Origin: Sarcophilus harrisii
Lineage: Eukaryota; Chordata; Mammalia; Dasyuromorphia; Dasyuridae
NCBI RefSeq assembly: GCF_902635505.1
Contig: NC_045430.1
Span: forward strand, 111,845,425-111,909,424
Reading direction: 5' to 3'
DNA length: 64,000 nt
This document shows positions 21,395 through 33,264 of this stretch, in pieces. The number at the start of each line of letters is the position of its first letter. Position 1 is the stretch's first letter. The position numbers and the translations under genes were made by a program. Below the pieces are notes generated by a model, which was not told the DNA's origin, did not search any database, and was given only the letters and a program-made list of their open reading frames with translations.

Positions 21395-21984
21395 GATTTG
21401 TTCCAACTCTTTATCCATTTTACCATTGTCCCTTTCATTTAGAATGTAAGCCTAACAAATGTCTAATATTTGTCTGCATCGATTTTATTATCTTTTGAAT
21501 GCAGAAACAAAAACATGTACCATACATTAGAAGTGACTGAAAATTTCACAAGAAACTTGAAAGAGATTTTAAAAAAATCTTGAATTCTATGTTTTAAAGA
21601 AAATCATGCTTAGGGCAAGATGCAGAGGCAAATAAAAGCTTTTTAGGAAATTCTGAAGGTTAGTTCAATGAATTTTTTGAGGTTTTGGAAATTGATGATA
21701 TGAATTCTTTATTATGTGTAATTTCTTTTAAAAACTTATAGACTTCCATGATATTGGCATCATTATGATTATATTTTTCTCCCTTTCACCAAGTAAATAG
21801 AAGGAAAGAGATTTACCTGAGGTAATTTCAGAATTTTAATATCTTTTTTTTCTCTTTCAATTAAAAACTACTATTTTGTTTTAAAACTTTTCACCAATGA
21901 AGTGTAACATTAAAACTTTTTAAAATTTCTATTTGTTAAAGAAATTATGAAAAAAGCAACAAGCCAAACACTTAAATATGTGAG
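21395..21984. other. No gene or recognised repeat
   Basis: AT-rich flank between the RTE end and a SINE. Nothing recognised. Confidence 0.4.
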
Positions 21985-21996
21985 TGATATATTTTA

Positions 21997-22155
21997 TTTT
22001 ATTATTTTATTTTTTGTGGAGGCGATTGGGGTTAAGTGACTTGCCCAGGATCACACAGCCAGGCAGTGTTAATTGTCTGAGATCAGATTTAAACTTAGGT
22101 CACCGTGAGTTTAGGGCTGGTGCTCTATGAATTGTGCCACCTAGCTGCCCCCATA
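21997..22155 (-). mobile_element. WSINE1-like SINE
   Basis: Plus-strand reading: T-rich tail, then aggcgattggggttaagtga, cttgcccaggatcacacagc, cagatttaaacttaggtca, gggctggtgctctatgaatt and gccacctagctgcccc. Flanked by the perfect 12-base duplication tgatatatttta (21985-21996 and 22156-22167). The right duplication touches the target site later used by the L1 at 22185. Confidence 0.88.
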
Positions 22156-22184
22156 TGATATATTTTAAAAGAATTACTATTCTT

Positions 22185-23499
22185 GGGTTCATGATATAGG
22201 CATAAAGAATTATAAATAAATTGGAAGAGCATAGGATAGTTTACCTCTCAGACCTGTGGAAGAGGAAGGAATTTATGACCAAAGAAGAACTAGAGATCAC
22301 TATTGACTACAAAACAGAAAATATTGATTATATCAAATTGAAAAGATTTTGTACAAAAAAAAACTAATACAAGCAAGATTAGAAGGGAAGCAATAAACTG
22401 GGAAAACATTTTTACAGTCAAAGGTTCTGATAAAGGTCTCATTTCCAAAATATATAGAGAATTGACTCTAATTTATAAGAAATCAAGCCATTCTCCAATT
22501 CATAAATGGTCAAAGGATATGAACAGACAATTCTCAGAGGAAGAAATTGAAACTATTTCTAGCCATATGAAAATATGCTCCAAGTCATTATTAATCAGAG
22601 AAATGCAAATTAAGACAACTCTGAGATACCACTACACACTTGTTAGATTGGCTAGAATGACAGGAAAAGATAACGCAGAATGTTGGAGGGGATACGGGAA
22701 AACAGGGACACTGATACATTGTTGGTGGAATTGTGCACACTTCCAGCTATTCTGGAGAGCGTGTTGAAACTATGCCCAAAAAGTTATCAAACTGTGCATA
22801 CCCTTTGATCCAGCAGTGTTTCTACTGGGCTTATACCCCAAAGAGATACTAAAGAAGGGAAAGGGACCTATATGGGCCAAAATGTTTGTGGCAGCCCTGT
22901 TTGTAGTGGCTAGAAACTGGAAAATGAATGGATGCCCATCAATTGGAGAACGGTTGAGTAAATTGTGGTATATGAATGTTATGGAATATTATTGTTCTGT
23001 AAGAAATGACCAGCAGGATGAATACAGACTATTGGCGAGACTTACATGAACTGATGCTGAGTGAAATGAGCAGAACCAGGAGATCATTATATATCTCCAC
23101 AACGATACTGTATGAGGATGTATTCTGATGGAAGTGGATTTCTTCAACAAAGAGAAAATCTAACTTAGTTTTTATTGATCAAGGATGGACAGAAGCAGCT
23201 ACACCCAAAGAAAGAACACTGGGAAATGAATATAAACTGCTTGCATTTTTGTTTTTCCTTTTGAGTTATTTATACCTTCTGAATCCAATTCTCCCTGTGC
23301 AGCAAGAGAACTGTTTGGTTCTGCACACATATATTATATCTAAGATATACTGTAACCTCTTTAACATGTATAGGACTGATTCCCACTTGGGGAAGGGGTG
23401 GAGGAAGGGAGGGGAAAAATCAGAACAGAAGTGAGTGCAAGGGATAATGTTGTAAAAAATTACCCTGGCATGGGTTCTGGCAATAAAAATTATTTAAAA
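22185..23499 (+). mobile_element. Younger 5'-truncated L1, 1.3 kb
   Basis: It starts at gggttcatgatataggcata and holds the ORF2 C-terminal quarter, 3' UTR and A-rich tail. A perfect 18-base duplication flanks it (22167-22184 and 23500-23517), so the copy is fairly young. Two open segments carry the zinc-knuckle-like end: CWRGYGKTGTLIHCWWNCAH (22462-22767) and LYPKEILKKGKGPIWAKMFV with NVMEYYCSVRNDQQDEYR (22816-23049). The frame breaks between them. The 3' UTR ends ccctggcatgggttctgg, a different subfamily from the 15960 copy. Confidence 0.92.
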
Positions 23500-23517
23500 A
23501 AAAGAATTACTATTCTT

Positions 23518-25755
23518 ACTAATTCTTTGATATGTTCAAAATTTATCATTACCAGAACTAATTAAAAGCTTTTTTGACTTTTTATGGCTTTTATACTTTT
23601 TGATTGAAGTTTATATTGTCATCTTGGTCAAAGCATTCCAATAATTTCTAAAAGAAATGGTATGGGGGATTTCTGGAGGATTATAGTCCTGGAAAAAAGT
23701 TAAAAAACAAAAGGAAAGAGAAAAAAGCTTAAAGAGAATGTTTAGGTACATCTATGAAAGACATAGAATTAGTGATATAGAAATACAGACAAAAATGGAA
23801 ACAAAGTTTGTAACCTATCTTTCTTGTGAAGGATGAAAGGAAATTATAAGAAAGAATGCTGGGTATGTTTGTGGAACTTGTTACCAAGGCAGAGATTGGT
23901 TTAAAATTTAATTTGGCTTTTTACAGGGGTGTTTCCTAGTAGTGGGTAGGAAGGAGACATAATATAATTGGATTTCCTCTATTTACAGTGGTGTATTATT
24001 TGCCTGGGGTTATCTGCTAGTCTTTGTCTTTGGAAGTTACACTATCCTGAGGTGACTTGAAAACAAGTCCTAAAATTACACACTGTAGTCAGAAGGGATT
24101 GTTTTCAAAAAAATGCTGGAAACATCTAGCAATGAAGAAATGTGTAGAAGTCTGTGTTATAGAACGACCAAAAGTGGAAATACAAGGTGAGAGAGAATTG
24201 AGCAATCTAGAATAGAGTCATGATTGTGTGGTGCTGCATGAGGGAAAAAAGATTTTGTTTTACAATGTTTATACTGTAGTACACAAAAATGAAAGAAAAT
24301 AATTATAGAGGTGAACTTACTTTCCTCCTTTCCCCTAAGGCTAAGTTAGTTTTTAGCTAAATAAATTCCATAAAAATAAAAAAAAAAACTAATGTGAATA
24401 AAACTTACTTTACTAAAGTATAATTTCACAACCTGGTATTTAAATTGGACTTTGAAGCAATCAGTCCCACAGGCAAGCAAAACCAGTTAATAGATTTCCA
24501 AGTGTTCAACTCTGGAATTTGGTATCCCAATTTAGAACCTGGAACAATGATGTTACTTACACTTATTCAGATTTCCTCTAATTATTTCTTGTGACCCTCA
24601 TATACTAATAAATGGTCCATTACAGAGCATTAAAACTGAGTTCTTTCCATTAAAATTATTTTGTTGCTAACAAACACAATCAACGTTTAATGTACAGTGT
24701 TGGTTAATATCAGATTATTTTAATGTGGAATGAAAGCTCTCCAGTATAAAGTAATTGTAACACTAATTAGACTTCCTGGTTCAATCAATTAGTTGAGAAA
24801 AGGTGATGAATCTTCCCACATCCATCTAAATATTGCTTATTTTCTGAGTTTATTTTTGGTCTAATACTTTTTGATATAAAGATTTGTAACCTTATTATGA
24901 AATTTATATAACTTAGAAAATATAAACTCTGAAAAGACATAATTTTGGATATCTTTATTTAGACACTTTTATTTGGGTAATAGGGAGGATATTCTTTTTC
25001 ATGTAATTGACATGCTCCTAGGTATGCTTGAATGATTTATCTGAGAAATTTATATTTCTTAAAATGTTATACAGATAATGCAAATTCTATATTTATTAAG
25101 TGAATGTCAAATAAATGTTATTTTTCAAGATCTGTGTACTTAGTAAGATAGCCTTTTCCCCCTTTCTTACAGCGTGTTTTAGCAAAGAAATTACTAAAAA
25201 CCAAATGGAGTCAAGTGAATTAATCCACAAGTACTCTTTGAGTTACTCAATACACAGGATATTTTTAAAATGAAGATAATTTAGTTCCTGCCCTGAAAAA
25301 TGTTTACATTAAAGTTTAAAAGACAACTAACACAAAATAATTAAAGAACTATACTAGGTGATATATCTAATTATTAAAATAATTAATTGAAAGATCATAT
25401 GAGGTGACAGTTAAATCTGTAATTAACTATAGTGTTAAGGGAATAAGAGACCACTTTAGAATGGTGAATTTTAGCCTGATATCTATAAATAGTTTGAATG
25501 TTCATTAACTTGGATAGGAAAAAATACATGTTTATTTCAATATAATTAGTTTCCTTTATAAGCTAATATATTTTATTCCTTGCATTTAAAATATTATTCT
25601 AAGAAGTGACCCATGGACTTTACTGCAAAACAAATATATAATATATGATATCTATATTTATAGATATAGCTACATGGTTAAGAACTGCTAGTTTAGGCTA
25701 CAATTCGTAGGGATTGCTTTGTTACAATTAATCTAAGATTATTCAGTGTGAAATT
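23518..25755. other. Repeat-poor non-coding block
   Basis: No gene and no obvious transposon across about 2.2 kb. The part at about 24440-24960 has relatively complex, AT-rich sequence with TAATTA-type motifs (for example caatcaattagttgag). It might be conserved non-coding sequence, but this cannot be judged from one genome. Confidence 0.4.
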
Positions 25756-25759
25756 TATA

Positions 25760-25857
25760 TTCAGTTTTGTCTCCCTGTCTTTATCATTGTATTTAGCTTA
25801 GTGTTTGTCATACAGTAAGTGTTTAACAAATATCTGATAGTTGATTGATTGACAGAC
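25760..25857 (+). mobile_element. L2 3'-end fragment
   Basis: It reads tgtctccctgtctttatcat, tgtatttagcttagtgtttg, tcatacagtaagtgtttaac and aaatatctgatag, ending ttgattgattgac. This is the L2 3' terminus with its short terminal repeat. Confidence 0.7.
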
Positions 25858-27955
25858 AAGGGAAAGATAAATTTTAAACAGAAATGGGAGGACATTTCAG
25901 TTAAGAGCCAAAGATAGGAAAATAGGAATAAATATGGAATATGTAGGCATCTACCTACAAGAAACATGCATACATTCTAAGAGGTGGAAGCAATACCAAT
26001 AGCAATAAAATCCTTCAAGATCAAGGGTTTTAATTTAGTGAGTCAGACTATGAAGAATTGGTACATCAGGGCAGCTAACTTATACACCTTTTTCAAAGCA
26101 ATAATATTGTTTTGATTACTGTCTGCAGCAGAAGGAGAGTTCAGGAGTAGAGGAGTAAAATATTATGTCCTGGAAAGGTAGAATTCAAGAAGGCCCAGGT
26201 AGTTGGTTAGATTAGATGTAAAGTATGGTATAGCCTGAGATTAGTGGGACCTTTGTCATATAGACATCTATATGAGTGTACAGTCACTGGTTCCAGATGA
26301 GGAATTGTAAAACTGAGTAGATTAGTTACCCCAATTCTAAAATGGAAACATATTTTGAAGACTGGTTCATGGTGGGAGAATCATTGAGCCACCTGTTTGC
26401 TGGGTGTGATAACTATTAAAATGGATGAATAAATACTATGCACTCTGACTGAGAAAAATATTGAGTGACTTGAAGGAGGTGAATGAAGAGGAAGAATGAA
26501 ATTTAGTGGTAACTGGTAAGATTAGTAAAACAAGATAAACAAAGATGCTAGATGTAAAGTGTGATATATGATGGAGGAAGATATTAATTGTTACTTAGGA
26601 TGTTGGACAGAAATGAAGATTAGAATTCCTAATGATCTTAATGAAGATGGTAGAAACTACATTGAGGTAGGAGTGGAAATAAGCATAAAAAAGTATTTAT
26701 AAATTATGTTTTTTTGTCTTCTTATTGATGTATATGTGTGTGGGATTGGGAGGAAATGGTTCATGCACATGTGAGAATTCATGTAAGCTAGCTTTAGAAA
26801 GTTCTTTGAATTCTGTGACTGAACTTCCATAAAAAAGGTTTTCTGTCAAGATGAATCAAGATTGCTCTTCTTTTCACTGCCTTTAGCCTTTGAATGTGCC
26901 CCCCCAAATGTGAAGAACCATAAGTTCTTATAGATAGGGAGAAGTGCTCAAAAGCGTAGAAATAAGGCAATTCCCTTGTATTCCCCAACACCCCATATGT
27001 TCTATATGGTAAAAGCATTGAAACTTATATAACACTGTAAAAATTTGAGTTATTCTAGTCTACATCTGTTGGGATTTAGGATGTATAAATAATTTGTGTC
27101 CACATTCTCTAAATATTTGATCTGGGGAAATTTTATATGAGTGCTAAAATTCCCCTACATAGAAGTTATTTTGGTAAATTGGTATATTTATTCTCCAGCT
27201 AAGACTTTTCCACGAATTATTCGAAAAGATCATATTTACGTTTGCTGACTTTATTTCCTTTGTTCAAGGAGATGCAGGTCTTTATGTATATGACTTTTAG
27301 AACATAGGTTATCAAACCACTTTAAATTATTATTATAAATTAGTATTATAAATTAGTAGGTCAATGATCTACAAAGTGAAATACATCAGGTGATACATAG
27401 AATGTGAAGAATTAAAATATTAAAACTATTATATTTATATTTATTTTAACATGTGAAAGAAAACTAGATTCATTAACATTTAATATTTAGATTAGCCCTG
27501 GGAACCCCACTGTGTATATTTTTGACAGTCGTTGGTTATGTAAGGCAGATCTGTCAAATTTAAAATCTAATTGGGAAATATTTAACAAAATAAAGTATTA
27601 CAAAATATAGATATCATTACATTCAAAAATAGGTCAATATAATTAAGATCCTTTTCTATGGATTGGTGGTCTTCATTTCTATTTGAATTTGAAACTACTG
27701 CTGTATGGAATACAAAAAAAGATTGGGAATTCTACAACAAAACCCAGAAAAAAAAGCTAGGAAAGTCTCCAAAACTTCCTTGATACTGATTTTGTCTACT
27801 TGTTGAACTGTTCCTCTTTGGTGTCTCTTTCAGGATCATGTTGTATCATGCTATATCGCCTAGTCTTTAAGCATAAATGACCCCTACTCTTTATTCTGGG
27901 GGACTTTCTATTCTCTAAAAGAAATATAAATTTCTTTTAGATACATAAAAGGATA
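25858..27955. other. No gene; uncertain old repeat traces
   Basis: Purine-rich plus strand at 26100-26700 has a texture like reversed L2 but no firm landmark. The minus-strand frame 26794-27018 (74 residues) is not recognised. Confidence 0.35.
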
Positions 27956-27957
27956 TA

Positions 27958-28020
27958 ATACATATATATATACATATATATATGCATGTATGTGTATATT
28001 TATATGTATAAATATAATAC
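27958..28020. repeat. AT-rich low-complexity repeat
   Basis: Alternating tatatacatatata and gtatgtgtatatt units. Partly symmetric ataaaagaaatgtat-like flanks lie on both sides. Confidence 0.75.
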
Positions 28021-28049
28021 ATAAAAGAAATGTATATTTCCTGAGGAGC

Positions 28050-28268
28050 ATTTAATGGTACAGCGGATAGAACTCTGAGCTTGAAGTCAAGTCTCAGACA
28101 CTAGCTAGGTGGCTCCTCGTCAAGTCATTTAATTCCATTTGATTCAGTTTCTTCATCTATAAAATGAGCAGGAGGAAGAAATCGCAAACCATTCCAATAT
28201 CTTTGCCAAGAAAAATCCAAATGGGGTCAGGAAGAGTCAGGCACAACTGAAACAAATGAACAGCAATA
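28050..28268 (+). mobile_element. Mar1-like CORE-SINE
   Basis: It has cagcggatagaactctgagc, gaagtcaagtctcagacact, gtcaagtcatttaattccat, ttcttcatctataaaatgag, gcaaaccattccaatatctt, tgccaagaaaaatcc and the RTE-like tail aatggggtcaggaagagtca followed by ggcacaactgaa. Nearly full length. Confidence 0.85.
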
Positions 28269-28429
28269 AAAATCTCTCCTGAATTCCAGTTTTTCTTCCT
28301 TTGGATGATCTGCTAGAGACTCAAATCTAATATTCCACAATGGAATTTACTTAAGTCTGTATTTCAGGTTTGCAGCTTCAGAGTCAATTCCTTGGCAATA
28401 TTTTTCTTTATAACTTTGTCCACTCTACT

Positions 28430-29125
28430 GTCTAGATTCTTTAATTCTATCTTCACATCGTTTCTAATACCATTTCCTATCTTTACACCTTTGCAACTGT
28501 TACAGTAGGTAAAACTCCCATTCATCCTCACCTAAACTATTGTACTAGTTTCCTAATTAAATTAAATGTTTTTAGTTTCTCCCTTCTTTAATCCATCTTC
28601 TAGGTAGACATCAAATCATTCACAAATCTGAAAATACCACTCTTTCGTCTCCAAAATTTTCAGTCATGTCCTATTGACTCTAGCTAGGATAAAACACAAA
28701 CTCCTCAGCATGGTATTTAAAGTTCTCACAGACTGCCCCCACCCCCTTTCCAGATTGATTTCGTATTACTATCCTTCATGCACTCTACAATCTAGCCAAA
28801 TTGTGCATGTGGAACATAAAACTCTATCTCCCATCTCTATGCCTTTGCAACGACTGTGCCTTTTGCTCAAAAAACATCCTTCTTTACCACTACTTCTTAA
28901 AACCCCAGGCATTTTCTCAATTAAACAAATTTTCAACCTTTTCTATGAAGCCTTTCAATCTCACTTCTCCCATGTGTTCATGTCCTTTTCTTCTTCAAAT
29001 TATTTTGCCTGTACTTATCCGAAATACTTGCAGGTAGAAACACTATATATTTTTGTATTCCTTACATTCATTACAGTGTCTAGAATATAATAGTTAATAA
29101 ATATTTCTTGATTCACCAATTTAAA
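28430..29125 (+). mobile_element. L2 LINE 3' region
   Basis: Landmarks in order: ataaaacacaaactcctcag, atggtatttaaagttctcac, tatgcctttgcaacgactgt, gccttttgctcaa, tgaagcctttcaatctcact, attacagtgtctagaatata and taataaatatttcttgatt. This is the L2 ORF2 end and 3' terminus. The 138-residue open frame inside it lies in the wrong frame for L2 protein. Confidence 0.8.
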
Positions 29126-29404
29126 TGAAATTTGTGACACCTTACTTGGACCCTGAAATAAAAGAAGGATTCAACAGCTAATGAGGTGGAGGAAGACTAT
29201 TTTAGTCATGGGTAAATGATCTGAGTAGATACATAAATACATGGAAACAGAATGGGACAGGAGAATTCTTCAGGGATAAAATACAACAGCCCAACATGGC
29301 ACTTCAAATCTCTACAAAACTACAACAGTATCTAAGACAGATGTACATATATACATGCATTTTCAGATGCATGTATATGTATGTGTTTGTATGGGGTGGA
29401 GTTG

Positions 29405-29655
29405 ACAATCATTTTCACTTGCCCTTGAAATATTATTTCATAAAACCTTTCTTAATGCATTCTTTGCTCTAATCAAGCTATCTAGCTATTCCCAAAACAT
29501 AATTTTCCATCTCTTCTATGAGTTTGCAGTGATGATCTTCCATATCTGAATATACACTTTCTTTACCTTATCCTCTTTGCATCCCTATCATTTTTTAAAA
29601 CATAGTTTAGGAGAGGTCTCTTGATCACTCTAATTGTTAGTATTCTCTCCTTCTT
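29405..29655 (+). mobile_element. L2 fragment, left of an L1 insertion
   Basis: The segments cataaaacctttcttaatgc, cattctttgctctaatc and tacctttatcctctttgc-like belong to the L2 3' region. L2 resumes past the L1 at 30208. Confidence 0.55.
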
Positions 29656-29670
29656 GAAATTGTTTCTATT

Positions 29671-30191
29671 AAGGTCTGGAATGACTCACGTTAACTGATG
29701 CTGAGTGCTGAGTGAAATGAGCAGGACCAGGAGATTATTATATACTTCAACAACAATACTATATGATGATCAATTCTGATGGACGTGGCCCTCTTCAACA
29801 ATGAGATGAACCAAATCAGTTCCAATAGCACAGTAATGAACTGAACCAGCTTCACCCAGCGAAAGAACTCTGGGAGATGAGTATGAATCACTACATAGAA
29901 TTCCTAATCCCTATATTTTTGTCCGCCTGCATTTTTGATTTCTTCCACAGGGTAATTGTACACTATTTCAAAGTATGATTCTTTTTGTACAGCAAAATAA
30001 CTGGACATGTATACATGTGTTGTATTTAATTTATGCTTTAACATATTTAACATGTATTGGTCAACCTGCCATCTGGGGGGAGGAGGTAGGGGGAAGGAGG
30101 GGAAAAGTTGGAACAAAAGGTTTTGCAAATGTCAATGCTGAAAAATTACCCATGTATATAACTTGTAAATTAAAGCTATATAATAAAAAAA
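29671..30191 (+). mobile_element. 5'-truncated L1 3' end
   Basis: It starts at aaggtctggaatgactcacg, with ctgatgctgagtgctgagtg, accaggagattattatatac, accagcttcacccagcgaaa, a 3' UTR with catctggggggaggaggtag and acccatgtatataacttg, and an A-rich end. Flanked by a duplication of about 15 bases, gaaattg(c)tttctatt (29656-29670 and 30192-30207), with one indel. It is inserted in L2. Confidence 0.88.
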
Positions 30192-30207
30192 GAAATTGCT
30201 TTCTATT

Positions 30208-30385
30208 TTTTGCATATTTTTATTTTATTAATCTATGAGCATTTACATCCTCTTCCCTCCATCTGCCCCCTCCAATCATGTAAATGCCTTGAAGACAGAG
30301 ACAGTTGCATCTTTGTCTTTTTATATTTAGCATTTGGCACACATAGCATAGGTACTTAGTTAAAGTTGTTCTGTGTTTGTTGACA
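30208..30385 (+). mobile_element. L2 3' end, right of the L1 insertion
   Basis: It reads tcatgtaaatgccttgaaga, cagagacagttgcatctttg, tctttttatatttagcattt, ggcacacatagcatagg, then tacttagttaaagttgtt. This is the L2 3' terminus ('gtaagctccttgagggcagggac...cacatagtaggcgctt'). Confidence 0.7.
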
Positions 30386-30647
30386 AGAACATGAGATGGT
30401 AAGAATTTAGTTTGACTAGATTATAAAACACCTAAAACTAAATCCAGTGCCTAAACCTATAACACTACCTTTCAAAGAATAAAAATAATACAAAATATTT
30501 TTGGTTGGGGTGTCAATATACATTTTCCACTCAGTTCATAAATAAGAAAGATGTTCATACAATGCTTATGGCATTTGAAAAGGCATTCACCAGATAAACT
30601 TCCAACACTTTTGGAAGTGATGTTCATTTACTAATGAGTTATCTTCT

Positions 30648-30707
30648 TGTTTGAAATATTAGATTTAGGCAAAGAACTTTCTTTGCCTAAATCTAATATT
30701 TCAAACA
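30648..30707. repeat. Perfect 60-base hairpin
   Basis: Two 28-base arms (30648-30675 and 30680-30707) are exact reverse complements, separated by the 4-base loop actt. The left arm begins tgtttgaaatattagattta. No transposon family fits and no target duplication is evident. A template-switch replication event or a tiny inverted-repeat element could make it. The loop is shorter than usual for a microRNA precursor. Confidence 0.95.
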
Positions 30708-30709
30708 CT

Positions 30710-31925
30710 AAATAGTTTTTCTTTCTATGGAATTTGTCAGACATAACGCTGCAAAACAACATAGACTAACGAGCTAATTTTAAAAACTATGGAGTAAATG
30801 TACCACACATCTGTAACAGAATCATAGAAAACAAGATTTTGTTTCAATAGAAAACACTTGAATAGATATGAATTAGAAAAGATTGGCAAAGTGCCAAAAG
30901 GGCATCTAGACCCATTTCCTAGTCTGAGTCTGCCACCACAAAGTTTTGTTTGGCCATCATACTGCTTTCCTGGCAATACTTTCTCCCTGGGGCAGGCTTT
31001 CACCCCCATGTTTGGAAGTCTTGGATCTCACTTGTGTGACACTCATAACTCAAAAGGAACTAAAAACAAAAGTGTATGTGTTCCTTTCCCTTTTCAACAT
31101 TGACTATTATAGACTCATTAATGGCATGCAATTTATACCACATTTCTGCCTTAGTGCCTTAGCAATATTCAAATGTATGTTGATGTTACAATAACATTTA
31201 TTGTGCTTTCTGTCAAACATATAATCTCATTCCTTCTTCTGTCTTCCCCTGCAATTACATTTCAGGTAGTACCTACAGAGGCACCCACACCGTTTAATTG
31301 ATACTACAACTTATATAACTTCTCTAAACTTGATTTGACTAACAAATTCCTACCTCCTGCTCTCTGTGATTCATAATTTTCTTCTTTGTGTAGGTGAGCA
31401 CTCTTTCTCCTGTTACCTCTCAGCACAATTCAATATTTCTCCTGAAGAGACTATGGGAACTCTTACTGTATCTTTAAATAGTAATAGAACTTTGGTCAAA
31501 TAGTTAAATTGTTATCTAGAGATTCTTACTGATGGAGAGAGACCATGAGAGATACAGAGAAAAGGTATTTTGAAAACTTCTTTTCTCAGAAACCATATGT
31601 TAACTATCATCTCTGAGAATGATTGAACGACATTTTCTAAGAGAAATGAATTTAATTCTTATGATGTAGAAAAGTTATACTAAAGACAATTTTTAAGAGA
31701 CTGTCATCTTGAGAAAACTGAATAGTGGGCCCTTGTTTCAAGATTGGAAAAGGTCAGCAGTTGCAGTTTTTGGTCAGAGTTGACTTTGTCATCTTTATCA
31801 CTGAAATACATTGTTGGAATATTTAAATGCTTTTGCATTGTTTGTCATATTGTTTGCCACTCAATGAATAGTATAGCTAATGTCAATGATTTTGATTAAT
31901 ATTTCTTTATTAAAAAGAGGGGGGT
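30710..31925. other. No gene or recognised repeat
   Basis: Overlapping open frames on both strands at 30737-31194 have no family resemblance and look like chance frames. No transposon recognised. Confidence 0.4.
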
Positions 31926-31927
31926 TT

Positions 31928-31960
31928 ATATATATATGTGTGTATATATATATACATATA

Positions 31961-32013
<53 letters not shown>
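31928..32013. repeat. (TA)n/(TG)n compound microsatellite
   Basis: Alternating TA and TG dinucleotide blocks, ending in a pure TA run of about 36 bases. Confidence 0.92.
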
Positions 32014-32019
<6 letters not shown>

Positions 32020-32727
32020 TGGGAATTTAAAGCTAACATTTTTTAATTATTGGGGGAAATGTGTGTTTTTATTAATTCATGAGGAAAAATCAGAGTAAAC
32101 TTATTAATTGCTCTAAAATAAGGGTTGATAATTAATCAGGAAAAATACAATAGCAGTGAGAATGGTGAAAACTCTACCCAAACTACATATAAAGAAATTA
32201 TCATTATGTAAACCTTGCTACACTTTTTCCTACATTAGCTTAGCCATAGTCCCCCCCTAGGTTCAAAATTCATTTCTCCCACTTCTCCTTCCTTTTCAAT
32301 GCTTTCTTTATTTCTACAGTCCTGCTATATCCCTGCCATCTTCAGATATTCATTGAATTTTAGTTTTCGTTTAATGATGAGAAATTTCTAGGCTCTATCT
32401 TCAATACATCATAACCATGCACAGAAATGTATTGTAGGTCAGAATACCTGATTCTAAACAAACTTAATTTGTCTAAAGTAATAGTTATTATGGTAAAATG
32501 ATAGAGGAGAAATGTTATTTATCTCTAACACACTTGCACACATACATGCACACACATATATTATGCACACATATGTGTATTCCAAATCCTAAAATAAGAA
32601 GAAAGTCCTGATCATTTTTCTTTTTAAATATTTTATTTATGCTCTTTGAAACAGAAACACTATTATTTTCAAATGATTCCCCTATCCCAGTAGACCTCGT
32701 CTATACAATACTACATATGTGCATTAT
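32014..32727. other. No gene; short CA-rich patch
   Basis: AT-rich sequence with a degenerate cacaca patch at about 32528-32580. No recognised family. Confidence 0.4.
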
Positions 32728-33264
32728 AGGTATAGTGTGCTTTCTAGAACCCCCCATGTTGGGGTGCTGAAATATACTATACTTTCTAGAGCCCCCAGAC
32801 TGGGGTGCTCCAAAATAGATCATCTGGATTAGCTCTCTAGAGGATTTTGGGACTATCCCGAGTCCTTGGTTTTAGTGAAGAAGTGATGAAGGCAGGAGAC
32901 TCATGAGGATGGTCAAAGATGGAGTCCGTTTATTTCAAGTCCTCTCAGCCCTTAAATACCTTAGTAGGATTACATCATTATAGCACACTGAGCATGTGCC
33001 AACAGTAGAACCATTACATTACCTAAGCACACTGCCCAAGTGCTAACTATAAGCATCCTGCTATTGATATATAAATTCCTCTTACTGTAAGTATCCCTTG
33101 CTTCAAGTAGAACACAGGTGGTTACACCCTCCCTGACTTCTCAGGAAAGGTGAGAACACCAAAGAGAGGTGGGGAGCCAAACCAGACATTGTCAGCAGAT
33201 TTTCTCTGGGCTGAAGAGTCTTATACCACACCCAGAGTTCCCCCACTGTCTATGGCCCTTTACA
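32728..33264 (-). mobile_element. LTR of a class II-like endogenous retrovirus
   Basis: Read on the minus strand it begins TGTAAAGGGCC, has a TATTTAAGGG box shortly before an AATAAA signal, and ends near ...AAAGCACA. A purine-rich tract like a polypurine tract adjoins its start (33265-33286). It belongs to a different LTR family from the three 357-base solo LTRs. The outer end is approximate. A fossil. Confidence 0.75.

Noticed and set aside
26794-27018. 74-codon minus-strand frame
   Set aside because: No recognised protein and no exon signals that I could support.
28674-29090. 138-codon open frame on the plus strand
   Set aside because: It lies within an L2 3' region but not in the L2 protein frame, so it is a chance frame in pyrimidine-rich sequence.
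30648-30707. microRNA gene
   Set aside because: The stem is perfect but the loop is only 4 bases and the stem ends abruptly. Without small-RNA or conservation data it is kept as a hairpin only.
30737-31194. Overlapping frames on both strands (81, 82 and 90 codons)
   Set aside because: No family resemblance and no shared codon pattern; both strands being open argues for chance.
31880-32098. 72-codon frame rich in Tyr and Ile
   Set aside because: It is a translation of the TA/TG microsatellite.
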